Source: Paracoccaceae bacterium
Lineage (GTDB): Bacteria > Pseudomonadota > Alphaproteobacteria > Rhodobacterales > Rhodobacteraceae
Assembly (NCBI GenBank): GCA_025458985.1
Contig: JALORM010000168.1
Location: 1-5,065, forward strand
DNA: 5,065 nucleotides
Reading direction: 5' to 3'
Of this stretch, positions 1-5,065 are shown piece by piece. Both the position numbers and the translations under genes were made by a program. Each line of letters starts with the position of its first letter. The first letter of the stretch is position 1. Under the pieces are notes generated by a model that worked only from the letters and a program-made list of their open reading frames with translations, was not told the origin of the DNA and did no database searches.

Positions 1-80
1 CCGCCGACGGTGTTGGGGTTCGCCTCGACGCAGGCCGTGGTCATCGCCGCCAGCGGAAGGATCATGAGGAAGCGTTTCAT
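1..80 (-). CDS. Small lipoprotein, N-terminal part only (gene runs off the left edge)
   Basis: The minus strand opens with ATG at 80 and stays open for 26 codons to the window edge. The visible residues are a lipoprotein-type signal peptide: K2-R3 form the positive n-region, F4 to M13 the hydrophobic core, and T14-T15-A16 precede Cys17, the probable lipidation site. Threonine at -3 is weaker than the usual Leu/Val/Ile of a lipobox, but Ala at -1 and Cys at +1 fit. The residue after Cys is Val rather than Asp, so an outer-membrane destination is plausible by the Gram-negative +2 rule. The mature part seen (EANPNTVG) is too short to assign a family. A strong Shine-Dalgarno site 6 nt upstream supports the start. 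The gene is divergent from the rimP operon and is probably not functionally linked to it. Confidence 0.72.
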   Translation of the reverse strand, partial: MKRFLMILPLAAMTTACVEANPNTVG

Positions 81-86
81 GGCTGT

Positions 87-92
87 CTCCTT
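87..92 (-). promoter_or_regulatory. Ribosome binding site of the divergent lipoprotein gene
   Basis: Read on the minus strand this is AAGGAG, a near-perfect Shine-Dalgarno core, 6 nt before the ATG at 80. It is the strongest ribosome binding site in the window, and it is the main reason for believing that the short partial frame at the left edge is a real gene. Confidence 0.75.
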
Positions 93-124
93 TGATTGCC
101 ATGCCTCAACGCCCGCAGCCGCGC

Positions 125-182
125 CGCGGGTTCCCGCGCGGCGGCCGCCCGGCGAAATCCCGCCGCGTCCGGGGCCGCGGCG
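125..182. repeat. Two GC-rich inverted repeats in the divergent intergenic region
   Basis: CGCGG at 125-129 pairs perfectly with CCGCG at 134-138 across a 4-nt loop. CGCCGCG at 161-167 pairs perfectly with CGCGGCG at 176-182 across an 8-nt loop. Neither hairpin is followed by a T-run on either strand, so they are not intrinsic terminators. They could fold in the 5' leader of the minus-strand lipoprotein mRNA, or they may only reflect the very high G+C of this stretch. No function can be assigned. Confidence 0.35.
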
Positions 183-199
183 GGCGCGCGATCTCTGTG

Positions 200-228
200 C
201 TTGCAGACTCGGCGGCAGGCGCCTATAT
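200..228 (+). promoter_or_regulatory. Candidate housekeeping promoter of the rimP-nusA-infB operon
   Basis: CTTGCA at 200-205 is followed after exactly 17 bp by CTATAT at 223-228. The alphaproteobacterial sigma-70-type consensus is close to CTTGAC-N17-CTATAT, so the -35 matches 4 of 6 bases and the -10 matches fully. Transcription would begin at about 235, giving an mRNA with a leader of roughly 90 nt before the rimP start. The CTATAT is the only AT-rich hexamer in an otherwise very GC-rich stretch. The promoter is inferred from the motif alone, and further promoters upstream of the window are possible. Confidence 0.45.
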
Positions 229-284
229 CCGGCCTTGACAGCGGCGCCTCGGCCTCCACCCCCGAAGCTCCACCGGATACGTTC

Positions 285-308
285 GCGGGCCGCTTGGCCC
301 GCTTTTTT
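285..308 (+). terminator. Intrinsic terminator in the rimP leader (putative attenuator)
   Basis: GCGGGCC at 285-291 pairs perfectly with GGCCCGC at 296-302 across the tetraloop GCTT. Six T residues follow at 303-308, then GTTT. This is a complete Rho-independent terminator for plus-strand transcription. It lies downstream of the candidate promoter and ends 15 bases before the rimP GTG. The only gene upstream in the window is on the opposite strand, so the terminator has no visible gene of its own to end. That makes leader attenuation of the operon the simplest reading. It could instead end a small RNA, or a transcript entering from beyond the window. Confidence 0.8.
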
Positions 309-323
309 GTTTCTGGACACCCC

Positions 324-923
324 GTGACCGACCTCGTTGCCAAGACCTCCATCGACCGGCGCCTTGCCGAGATCGTCCTGCCCACCGTCGAGGGCATGGG
401 CTACGAGCTCGTGCGCATCCGGCTGCTGGGCGGGCAGCGCAAGACGCTGCAGATCATGGCCGACCGCCCCGAGGGCGGGATCGAGGTCGAGGACTGCGCC
501 CGCATCTCGACGGCCGTCAGCGCCGTCCTCGACGTCGAGGACCCGCTTGAGGATGCCTACACGCTGGAAGTCTCGTCGCCCGGCATCGACCGGCCGCTGA
601 CCCGGCTCAAGGATTTCGACGCCTGGACGGGGTTCGAGGCCCGGCTCGAGACGACCGAGCTGATCGACGGCCGCCGCCGCTTCAAGGGCACCCTTCAGGG
701 CACCGAGGGCGACGAGGTGCTGATCGAGATCGAGGGCCCCGAAGGCGCGCCGGTCACCATCGGCCTGAAGTTCGATTGGCTGGGCGAGGCCAAGCTGATC
801 CTGACCGACGAGCTGATCCGCGAGGCGCTCAGGCAGAAACACACGGATGGCCGGATCGACGAGGCCCGGTTCGACGCAATCGAAGAGGAACTCTCCGCCG
901 AGGACGCGGAGAAGGAGGAGTAA
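324..923 (+). CDS. rimP: Ribosome maturation factor RimP
   Basis: RimP is a cytoplasmic assembly factor that binds the free 30S subunit and helps its late maturation. The 199-residue product has the family's two-domain plan. An N-terminal alpha/beta domain spans about residues 12-84, with QIMADRP at 43-49 and EVEDCARIS at 54-62. The signature EVSSPGIDRPL lies at about 82-92, followed by an SH3-like beta domain to about 160. Residues 161-199 form a charged helical tail absent from the shorter (about 150-residue) enterobacterial protein. I chose GTG at 324 because the protein then starts MTDLVAKT, as in rhodobacterial homologues. The frame is open further upstream (TTG at 96), but that extension is low-complexity and would cross the terminator. 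No good Shine-Dalgarno precedes the GTG. It is the first gene of the operon, with nusA 5 bp downstream. Confidence 0.95.
   Translation: MTDLVAKTSIDRRLAEIVLPTVEGMGYELVRIRLLGGQRKTLQIMADRPEGGIEVEDCARISTAVSAVLDVEDPLEDAYTLEVSSPGIDRPLTRLKDFDAWTGFEARLETTELIDGRRRFKGTLQGTEGDEVLIEIEGPEGAPVTIGLKFDWLGEAKLILTDELIREALRQKHTDGRIDEARFDAIEEELSAEDAEKEE
912..918 (+). promoter_or_regulatory. Ribosome binding site of nusA, inside the end of rimP
   Basis: AAGGAGG lies within the last codons of rimP (Glu-Lys-Glu-Glu-stop), 10 nt before the nusA ATG at 929. It fixes the nusA start and implies that ribosomes finishing rimP pass directly over the nusA initiation site. Confidence 0.75.
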
Positions 924-928
924 GCAAG

Positions 929-2551
929 ATGGCGATTACCTCTGCCAACCAGCTGGAGCTTCTGCAGACCGCCGAGGCGGTCGCGCGCGAGAAGATGATC
1001 GACCCCGGCCTCGTGATCGAGGCGATGGAGGAAAGCCTCGCCCGCGCCGCCAAGTCCCGCTACGGGGCCGAAATGGATATCCGCGTCAAGATCGACCGCA
1101 AGACCGGGCGTGCGAACTTCACCCGCGTCCGCACCGTGGTCGAGGACGACGCGGTCGAGAACTACCAGGCGCAGCTGACCGTGGCGCAGGCCAAGCAGTA
1201 CCTGCCCGACCCCAAGGTGGGCGACGAGATCGTCGACGAGGTGCCGCCCGTCGACATGGGCCGGATCGCCGCGCAGTCGGCCAAGCAGGTCATCCTGCAG
1301 AAGGTCCGCGAGGCCGAGCGCGACCGCCAGTACGACGAATTCAAGGACCGCGCCGGCTCCATCATCAACGGCGTGGTGAAGCGCGAGGAATACGGCAACA
1401 TCATCGTCGACATCGGCCGGGGCGAGGGCATCCTGCGCCGCAACGACAAGATCGGCCGCGAAAGCTATCGCAACGGCGACCGCATCCGCTGCTACATCAA
1501 GGATGTCCGCCGCGAGGCGCGCGGCCCGCAGATCTTCCTGTCGCGCACCGCGCCCGAATTCATGGCCGAGCTGTTCAAGATGGAAGTGCCCGAGATCTAC
1601 GACGGCATCATCGAGATCAAGCGCGTCGCCCGCGACCCGGGCAGCCGCGCCAAGATCGCCGTGATCAGCTACGACAACTCGATCGACCCGGTCGGCGCCT
1701 GCGTCGGCATGCGCGGCAGCCGCGTGCAGGCGGTGGTGAACGAGCTTCAGGGCGAGAAGATCGACATCATTCCCTGGAACGAGGATCAGGCCACCTTCCT
1801 CGTGAACGCACTCCAGCCGGCCGAGGTCAGCAAGGTCGTGATCGACGAGGAAGCCGGCAAGATCGAGGTTGTGGTGCCCGAGGAACAGCTGTCGCTGGCG
1901 ATCGGCCGGCGCGGCCAGAACGTGCGTCTGGCCAGCCAGCTGACCGGCCTCGACATCGACATCATGACGGAAGAAGAGGAAAGCCAGCGCCGTCAGGCCG
2001 AGTTCGCCGAACGCACAAAGCTGTTCATGGACACGCTCGACCTTGACGAATTCTTCGCCCAGCTGCTGGTATCCGAAGGCTTCACGACGCTCGAGGAGGT
2101 GGCCTATGTCGACCTCGACGAGCTTCTGAGCATCGAGGGCGTCGACGAAAGCACCGCCGAAGAGCTGCAGGCCCGGGCCCGCGACCACATCGAGGAACAG
2201 AACCGCAAGGCGCTGGAGGCAGCCAGGGCGCTGGGGGTCGAGGACAGCCTGATCGCCTTCGAGGGTCTGACCCCGCAGATGATCGAGGCCCTGGCCAAGG
2301 ATGGCGTCAAGACCCTGGAAGACTTCGCCACGCTGGCCGACTGGGAGATCGCGGGCGGCTGGACCACCGTGAACGGCGAGCGCGTGAAGGACGACGGCAT
2401 CCTCGAGAAGTTCGATGTCGGCCTCGAGGAAGCGCAGAACATGGTGATGACCGCCCGCGTCATGCTGGGCTGGGTCGATCCGACCGAGCTCGAGGCAGGC
2501 GACGAGGAGGCCGGCGAGGCCGAGGGCGCCGAAGAGGAGGCCGGCGCCTGA
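929..2551 (+). CDS. nusA: Transcription termination/antitermination protein NusA
   Basis: NusA binds RNA polymerase near the RNA exit channel and modulates pausing, intrinsic and Rho-dependent termination, and rRNA antitermination. The 540-residue product has the full domain order. The polymerase-binding N-terminal domain covers about 1-130. The S1 domain covers about 143-206 (GSIINGVVKREEYGNIIVDIG). KH1 has its GxxG loop at G260-M-R-G263, and KH2 has its loop at G326-R-R-G329 within LAIGRRGQNVRLA. Two acidic helical repeats follow, at about 370-420 and 440-512, as in proteobacterial NusA; shorter Gram-positive forms lack them. The second repeat carries an insertion near 476-495. The last 20 residues are almost all Glu, Ala, Gly and Asp. 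The ATG follows a strong ribosome binding site; an upstream in-frame extension from 776 lies inside rimP and is rejected. It is the second operon gene. Confidence 0.97.
   Translation: MAITSANQLELLQTAEAVAREKMIDPGLVIEAMEESLARAAKSRYGAEMDIRVKIDRKTGRANFTRVRTVVEDDAVENYQAQLTVAQAKQYLPDPKVGDEIVDEVPPVDMGRIAAQSAKQVILQKVREAERDRQYDEFKDRAGSIINGVVKREEYGNIIVDIGRGEGILRRNDKIGRESYRNGDRIRCYIKDVRREARGPQIFLSRTAPEFMAELFKMEVPEIYDGIIEIKRVARDPGSRAKIAVISYDNSIDPVGACVGMRGSRVQAVVNELQGEKIDIIPWNEDQATFLVNALQPAEVSKVVIDEEAGKIEVVVPEEQLSLAIGRRGQNVRLASQLTGLDIDIMTEEEESQRRQAEFAERTKLFMDTLDLDEFFAQLLVSEGFTTLEEVAYVDLDELLSIEGVDESTAEELQARARDHIEEQNRKALEAARALGVEDSLIAFEGLTPQMIEALAKDGVKTLEDFATLADWEIAGGWTTVNGERVKDDGILEKFDVGLEEAQNMVMTARVMLGWVDPTELEAGDEEAGEAEGAEEEAGA
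2504..2546 (+). repeat. Short direct repeat encoding the acidic tail of NusA
   Basis: The 13-bp sequence GAGGAGGCCGGCG occurs at 2504-2516 and again at 2534-2546, a spacing of exactly 30 bp (10 codons), so the reading frame is kept. It encodes the repeated Glu-Glu-Ala-Gly pattern at the C-terminus. Replication slippage could lengthen or shorten the tail without a frameshift. Purifying selection for acidic residues in GC-rich codons could also produce it. Confidence 0.5.
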
Positions 2552-2564
2552 GCTTCGGGCGCCG

Positions 2565-2570
2565 GGAAGG
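2565..2570 (+). promoter_or_regulatory. Ribosome binding site of the ylxR fusion gene
   Basis: GGAAGG lies in the 25-bp gap after nusA, 6 nt before the ATG at 2577. The purine run continues as GGGCGG to the start codon. It supports 2577 as the start. Confidence 0.6.
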
Positions 2571-2576
2571 GGGCGG

Positions 2577-3212
2577 ATGACGCGCGGAGGTCAGGCCAGC
2601 GAACGGGAGGCGCCCGAACGGCGCTGCGTCGTCACCGGCGAAAGCCAGCCCAAGGCGGGGCTGGTCCGCTTCGTGGCCGGACCCGACGGCGTGGTGGTCC
2701 CGGACCTTCTCGGCAAGCTGCCGGGCCGGGGTGTCTGGGTCTCGGCCGACCGGGCGGCACTGGAAACGGCGGTGAAGAAGAACCTCTTCGCCCGCGGCCT
2801 GAAGGCGCCTGTCACCGTTCCGCCCGATCTGGTCGAGCAGGTCGAGGCGGGGTTGGTGAAGCGCGTCGTCGACCTTATATCGCTCGACAGGAAGGCCGGG
2901 CGTGCGGTGACCGGCTTCGAGAAGGTGAAGGACTGGCTCGCCAAGGGCGAAGCCGAAGTGCTGATCCAGGCGTCGGACGGTTCGGGCCGCGGGAAGGACA
3001 AGCTGTTCACTCCCGAAGGCGGCCGTTTCGTGGGTTGCCTTACTTCGGCGGAAATCGGTTTGTCCTTCGGACGTGACTATGCCATACACGCCGCGCTTGC
3101 GGCTGGCGGACTCACGGTACGTGTTGTAGAGGAAGCCGCGCGGCTATCCGGCCTGCGTGGACTGGGCGGCGCCAGCAAGGCGCCGCGCGAGAGGATTAGA
3201 AGAACGCGATGA
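2577..3212 (+). CDS. ylxR: YlxR (DUF448) / L7Ae-like fusion, probable RNA-binding protein
   Basis: The 211-residue product joins two RNA-binding modules. The YlxR/DUF448 domain spans about residues 13-88, with ERRCVVTG at 14-21 and the family signature GRGVWV at 50-55. An L7Ae/YlxQ-like domain spans about 95-185, with ISLDRKAGRAVTGFEKV at 101-117 and a helix-strand pattern ending near GGLTVRVVEE. In Bacillus subtilis these are separate adjacent genes in the same operon. YlxR there has been reported as an RNase P modulator (RnpM), and L7Ae-family proteins typically bind kink-turn RNA. Whether the alphaproteobacterial fusion has either activity is inference. The C-terminus is basic (KAPRERIRRTR) and uses rare codons, including AGG, AGA, AGA and CGA. 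Its TGA overlaps the infB ATG. The gene lies between nusA and infB, the conserved position. Confidence 0.9.
   Translation: MTRGGQASEREAPERRCVVTGESQPKAGLVRFVAGPDGVVVPDLLGKLPGRGVWVSADRAALETAVKKNLFARGLKAPVTVPPDLVEQVEAGLVKRVVDLISLDRKAGRAVTGFEKVKDWLAKGEAEVLIQASDGSGRGKDKLFTPEGGRFVGCLTSAEIGLSFGRDYAIHAALAAGGLTVRVVEEAARLSGLRGLGGASKAPRERIRRTR
3190..3212 (+). promoter_or_regulatory. infB translation-initiation region with ATGA stop/start overlap
   Basis: The ATG of infB (3209-3211) shares bases with the TGA of the preceding gene (3210-3212). Upstream is the purine-rich run AGAGGATTAGAAGAA, with AGAGGA 13 nt from the ATG and the weaker AGAAGA 5 nt away. Neither is an ideal Shine-Dalgarno by both sequence and spacing, so translational coupling to the upstream gene is likely to drive IF2 synthesis. 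Confidence 0.6.
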
Positions 3213-5065
3213 GCGATACGGACGGCAAGAAGCCTCTTGGCCTCGGTGGCGGGCTGCGGTCGGGTCAGGTGAAGCAGAGCTTCAGTCACGGCCGGACGAA
3301 GAACGTCGTGGTCGAGACCAAGCGCAAGCGCGTCGTCGTGCCGAAGCCCGGCGCGCCGGCAGCCGGCGGCGGCGTGTCGTCCTCGTCGGTCGCGGGCGAT
3401 CCCTCGCGCCGTCCCGCCGGCATCTCGGACGCCGAGATGGAGCGCCGGCTGAAGGCGCTTCAGGCCGCACGGGCGCGCGAAGCCGAGGAAACCGCGCAAC
3501 GCGAGGCCGACGAAAAGGCCCGCGAGGAAGAGCGCGAGCGCCGCCGGGCCGAGATCGAGGCCAAGGAGCGCGAGGATCGCGAACGCGAAGAGGCCCTGAA
3601 GGCCAAGGGCGAGGAAGACGCCCGCCGCGCCCGCGAGGCCGAGGAAAAGGCCCGCAAGGCCGAGGAACGCAAGGCCGCTCCGGCCGCCGCAGCCGCGCCG
3701 GCGGATCGCGCCGCAGCCGAGGCCGCCGCAAGCCGCGCTGCCACGAAGGGCGTGCCCCTCGGGGCGCGCAAGGTCGACCGCGACCGTGACGACCGCCGCG
3801 GCGGCGGTCCGGGCGGCGAGCGGGACGCGCGTGCCGCCAAGGCGCGCGACGACAGCGGCCGCCGCGCCGGCAAGCTGACGCTGAACGAGGCGCTTTCGGG
3901 CGAAGGCGGGCGCCAGCGCTCGCTCGCCGCGATGAAGCGCAAGCAGGAGCGCCTGCGCCAGAAGGCGATGGGTGCCGGCGGCCGCGCCGAGAAGCAAAGT
4001 CGCGACGTCCAGCTGCCCGAAACCATCGTGGTTCAGGAACTCGCCAACCGGATGGCAGAACGTGCCGCCGACGTGGTCAAGTCGCTGATGCAGATGGGCA
4101 TGATGGTCACGATGAACCAGACCATCGATGCCGACACGGCCGAGCTCATCATCGAGGAATTCGGCCATCGCGCCGTCCGCGTGTCGGATTCCGACGTCGA
4201 GCAGGTGATCGACACGGTCGAGGACAAGGCCGAAGACCTTGCGCCGCGCCCGCCCGTGATCACGATCATGGGCCATGTCGACCACGGCAAGACCTCGCTT
4301 CTGGACGCGATCCGCAAGACCAACGTCGTCTCGGGCGAGGCGGGCGGCATCACCCAGCACATCGGCGCCTACCAGGTCACGGCCGAAGGCGGCAGCGTGC
4401 TGACGTTCCTCGACACACCGGGCCACGCGGCCTTCACATCGATGCGCGCCCGCGGCGCGCAGGTCACCGACATCGTCGTGCTGGTCGTGGCTGCCGACGA
4501 CGCGGTGATGCCTCAGACGGTCGAGGCGATCAACCACGCCAAGGCCGCGGGCGTCCCGATGATCGTGGCGATCAACAAGTGCGACAAGCCGTCCGCGAAC
4601 CCGCAGAAGGTGCGCACCGACCTGCTCCAGCACGAGGTGGTGGTCGAACAGATGTCGGGCGACGTGCAGGACGTCGAGGTTTCGGCCGTGACCGGCAAGG
4701 GGCTCGACAACCTGCTTGAGGCCATCGCGCTGCAGGCCGAGGTGCTGGAGCTGAAGGCCAACCCGACCCGCGCCGCCTCGGGCGCGGTGATCGAGGCGCA
4801 GCTCGACGTCGGCCGCGGCCCGGTCGCGACCGTGCTGGTGCAGAACGGCACCCTCCGCCAGGGCGACATCTTCGTGGTGGGCGAGAAGTGGGGCAAGGTC
4901 CGCGCGCTGGTCAACGACAAGGGCGAGCGGGTGGCCGAGGCCGGCCCCTCGGTTCCGGTCGAGGTACTGGGCCTGAACGGCACGCCCGAGGCCGGCGACG
5001 TCCTGAACGTGGTCGAGACCGAGGCCCAGGCGCGCGAGATCGCCGCCTACCGCGAGCAGGCCGCC
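3209..5065 (+). CDS. infB: Translation initiation factor IF2, N-terminal 619 residues (runs off the right edge)
   Basis: IF2 is the GTPase that brings fMet-tRNA to the 30S subunit and promotes subunit joining. Residues 23-46 hold the conserved N-terminal block QSFSHGRTKNVVVETKRKR. A charged Arg/Glu/Ala coiled-coil region covers about 75-157, then an Ala/Arg/Gly-rich linker. The IF2_N domain lies at about 270-325 (ETIVVQELANRMAERA onward). The GTPase core shows G1 GHVDHGKT at 355-362, G2 GGITQHIGAY at 379-388 with Thr382, G3 DTPGH at 402-406, G4 NKCD at 456-459 and G5 SAV at 492-494. The histidine after G3 (His406) is the catalytic His of translational GTPases. The beta-barrel domain II runs from about 528 to 607. 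The domains binding initiator tRNA lie beyond the window. All nucleotide-binding motifs are intact. The start at the ATGA overlap gives the expected MSDTDGKKPLGL beginning. Confidence 0.97.
   Translation, partial: MSDTDGKKPLGLGGGLRSGQVKQSFSHGRTKNVVVETKRKRVVVPKPGAPAAGGGVSSSSVAGDPSRRPAGISDAEMERRLKALQAARAREAEETAQREADEKAREEERERRRAEIEAKEREDREREEALKAKGEEDARRAREAEEKARKAEERKAAPAAAAAPADRAAAEAAASRAATKGVPLGARKVDRDRDDRRGGGPGGERDARAAKARDDSGRRAGKLTLNEALSGEGGRQRSLAAMKRKQERLRQKAMGAGGRAEKQSRDVQLPETIVVQELANRMAERAADVVKSLMQMGMMVTMNQTIDADTAELIIEEFGHRAVRVSDSDVEQVIDTVEDKAEDLAPRPPVITIMGHVDHGKTSLLDAIRKTNVVSGEAGGITQHIGAYQVTAEGGSVLTFLDTPGHAAFTSMRARGAQVTDIVVLVVAADDAVMPQTVEAINHAKAAGVPMIVAINKCDKPSANPQKVRTDLLQHEVVVEQMSGDVQDVEVSAVTGKGLDNLLEAIALQAEVLELKANPTRAASGAVIEAQLDVGRGPVATVLVQNGTLRQGDIFVVGEKWGKVRALVNDKGERVAEAGPSVPVEVLGLNGTPEAGDVLNVVETEAQAREIAAYREQAA
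3629..3670 (+). repeat. Imperfect 21-bp tandem repeat in the IF2 coiled-coil region
   Basis: Two adjacent 21-bp units (3629-3649 and 3650-3670) encode the heptads AREAEEK and ARKAEER, residues 141-154 of IF2. The unit length equals one coiled-coil heptad, and similar Arg/Glu/Ala motifs occur upstream from residue 84. The repeat suggests that this variable region grew by heptad-sized duplication. Confidence 0.55.

Noticed and set aside
234..263. CTTGAC at 234-239 as the -35 element of a second promoter
   Set aside because: The hexamer matches the consensus, but positions 16-18 bp downstream hold only C-rich sequence with no -10 resemblance. Rhodobacterial promoters can have poor -10 elements, so a weak promoter is not fully excluded.
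96..323. N-terminal extension of rimP from an upstream TTG
   Set aside because: The extension is Arg/Ala/Pro-rich low complexity, has no counterpart in RimP and would run through the terminator hairpin. The GTG at 324 gives the family N-terminus.
100..323. tRNA (metY-like) or other structured RNA gene upstream of rimP
   Set aside because: No cloverleaf, T-loop or anticodon arm could be found. Only simple hairpins and the terminator are present.
235..327. Leader peptide read from TTG 235 to TGA 325-327, with a run of proline codons
   Set aside because: The frame overlaps the rimP start in an attractive way, but it begins at the inferred transcription start with no ribosome binding site, so translation is implausible.
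695..2188. Long minus-strand open frame (497 codons) opposite rimP and nusA
   Set aside because: It is antisense to two certain genes. Its product is rich in Leu, Asp, His, Ala and Val, as expected from mirror-reading GC-rich codons, and it has no recognisable domain.
3932..3970. Internal start codons in infB (3932 and 3968) giving shorter IF2 forms as in E. coli
   Set aside because: The ATG at 3932 has no Shine-Dalgarno, and the AGAAGG before 3968 is only 2 nt away, too close to act. There is no sequence support for a second form.
3077..4633. Long minus-strand open frame (518 codons) opposite infB
   Set aside because: It lies opposite the intact IF2 GTPase frame. Its composition is a reflection of Arg/Glu/Ala codons, and no ribosome binding site or motif supports it.

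Overview
The window is a segment of a GC-rich (visibly well above 60% G+C) alphaproteobacterial chromosome. It is most likely from the Rhodobacterales (Rhodobacter/Paracoccus-type): RimP begins MTDLVAKTSIDRRL, IF2 begins with the alphaproteobacterial SFSHGRTK block, and YlxR is fused to an L7Ae-like domain. These placements come from remembered family features, not from a search.

Layout. Positions 1-80 hold the first 26 codons of a divergent minus-strand gene for a small lipoprotein. Positions 81-323 are a non-coding divergent region. It contains GC-rich inverted repeats, a candidate plus-strand promoter of the alphaproteobacterial CTTGAC-N17-CTATAT type (200-228), and a textbook intrinsic terminator (285-308) that ends only 15 bases before the rimP start. 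From 324 to the right edge runs one tightly packed plus-strand operon: rimP (324-923), nusA (929-2551), a ylxR/L7Ae fusion gene (2577-3212) and infB (3209 to beyond the end). The intergenic gaps are 5 bp, 25 bp and a 4-bp ATGA overlap.

How the genes work together. This is the conserved rimP-nusA-infB operon, which links transcription and translation. RimP matures the 30S subunit. NusA controls pausing, termination and antitermination by RNA polymerase. The YlxR/L7Ae protein is a probable RNA-binding factor. IF2 places initiator tRNA on the ribosome. In other bacteria rbfA, truB and rpsO often follow, but they are outside this window.

The one signal beyond ordinary annotation is the terminator between the candidate promoter and rimP. 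No plus-strand gene lies upstream for it to serve, so it looks like an attenuator in the operon leader. Because the operon encodes NusA, itself a termination factor, NusA feedback control is a natural hypothesis. No mobile element, CRISPR array, rRNA, tRNA or clearly new multi-gene system is visible.
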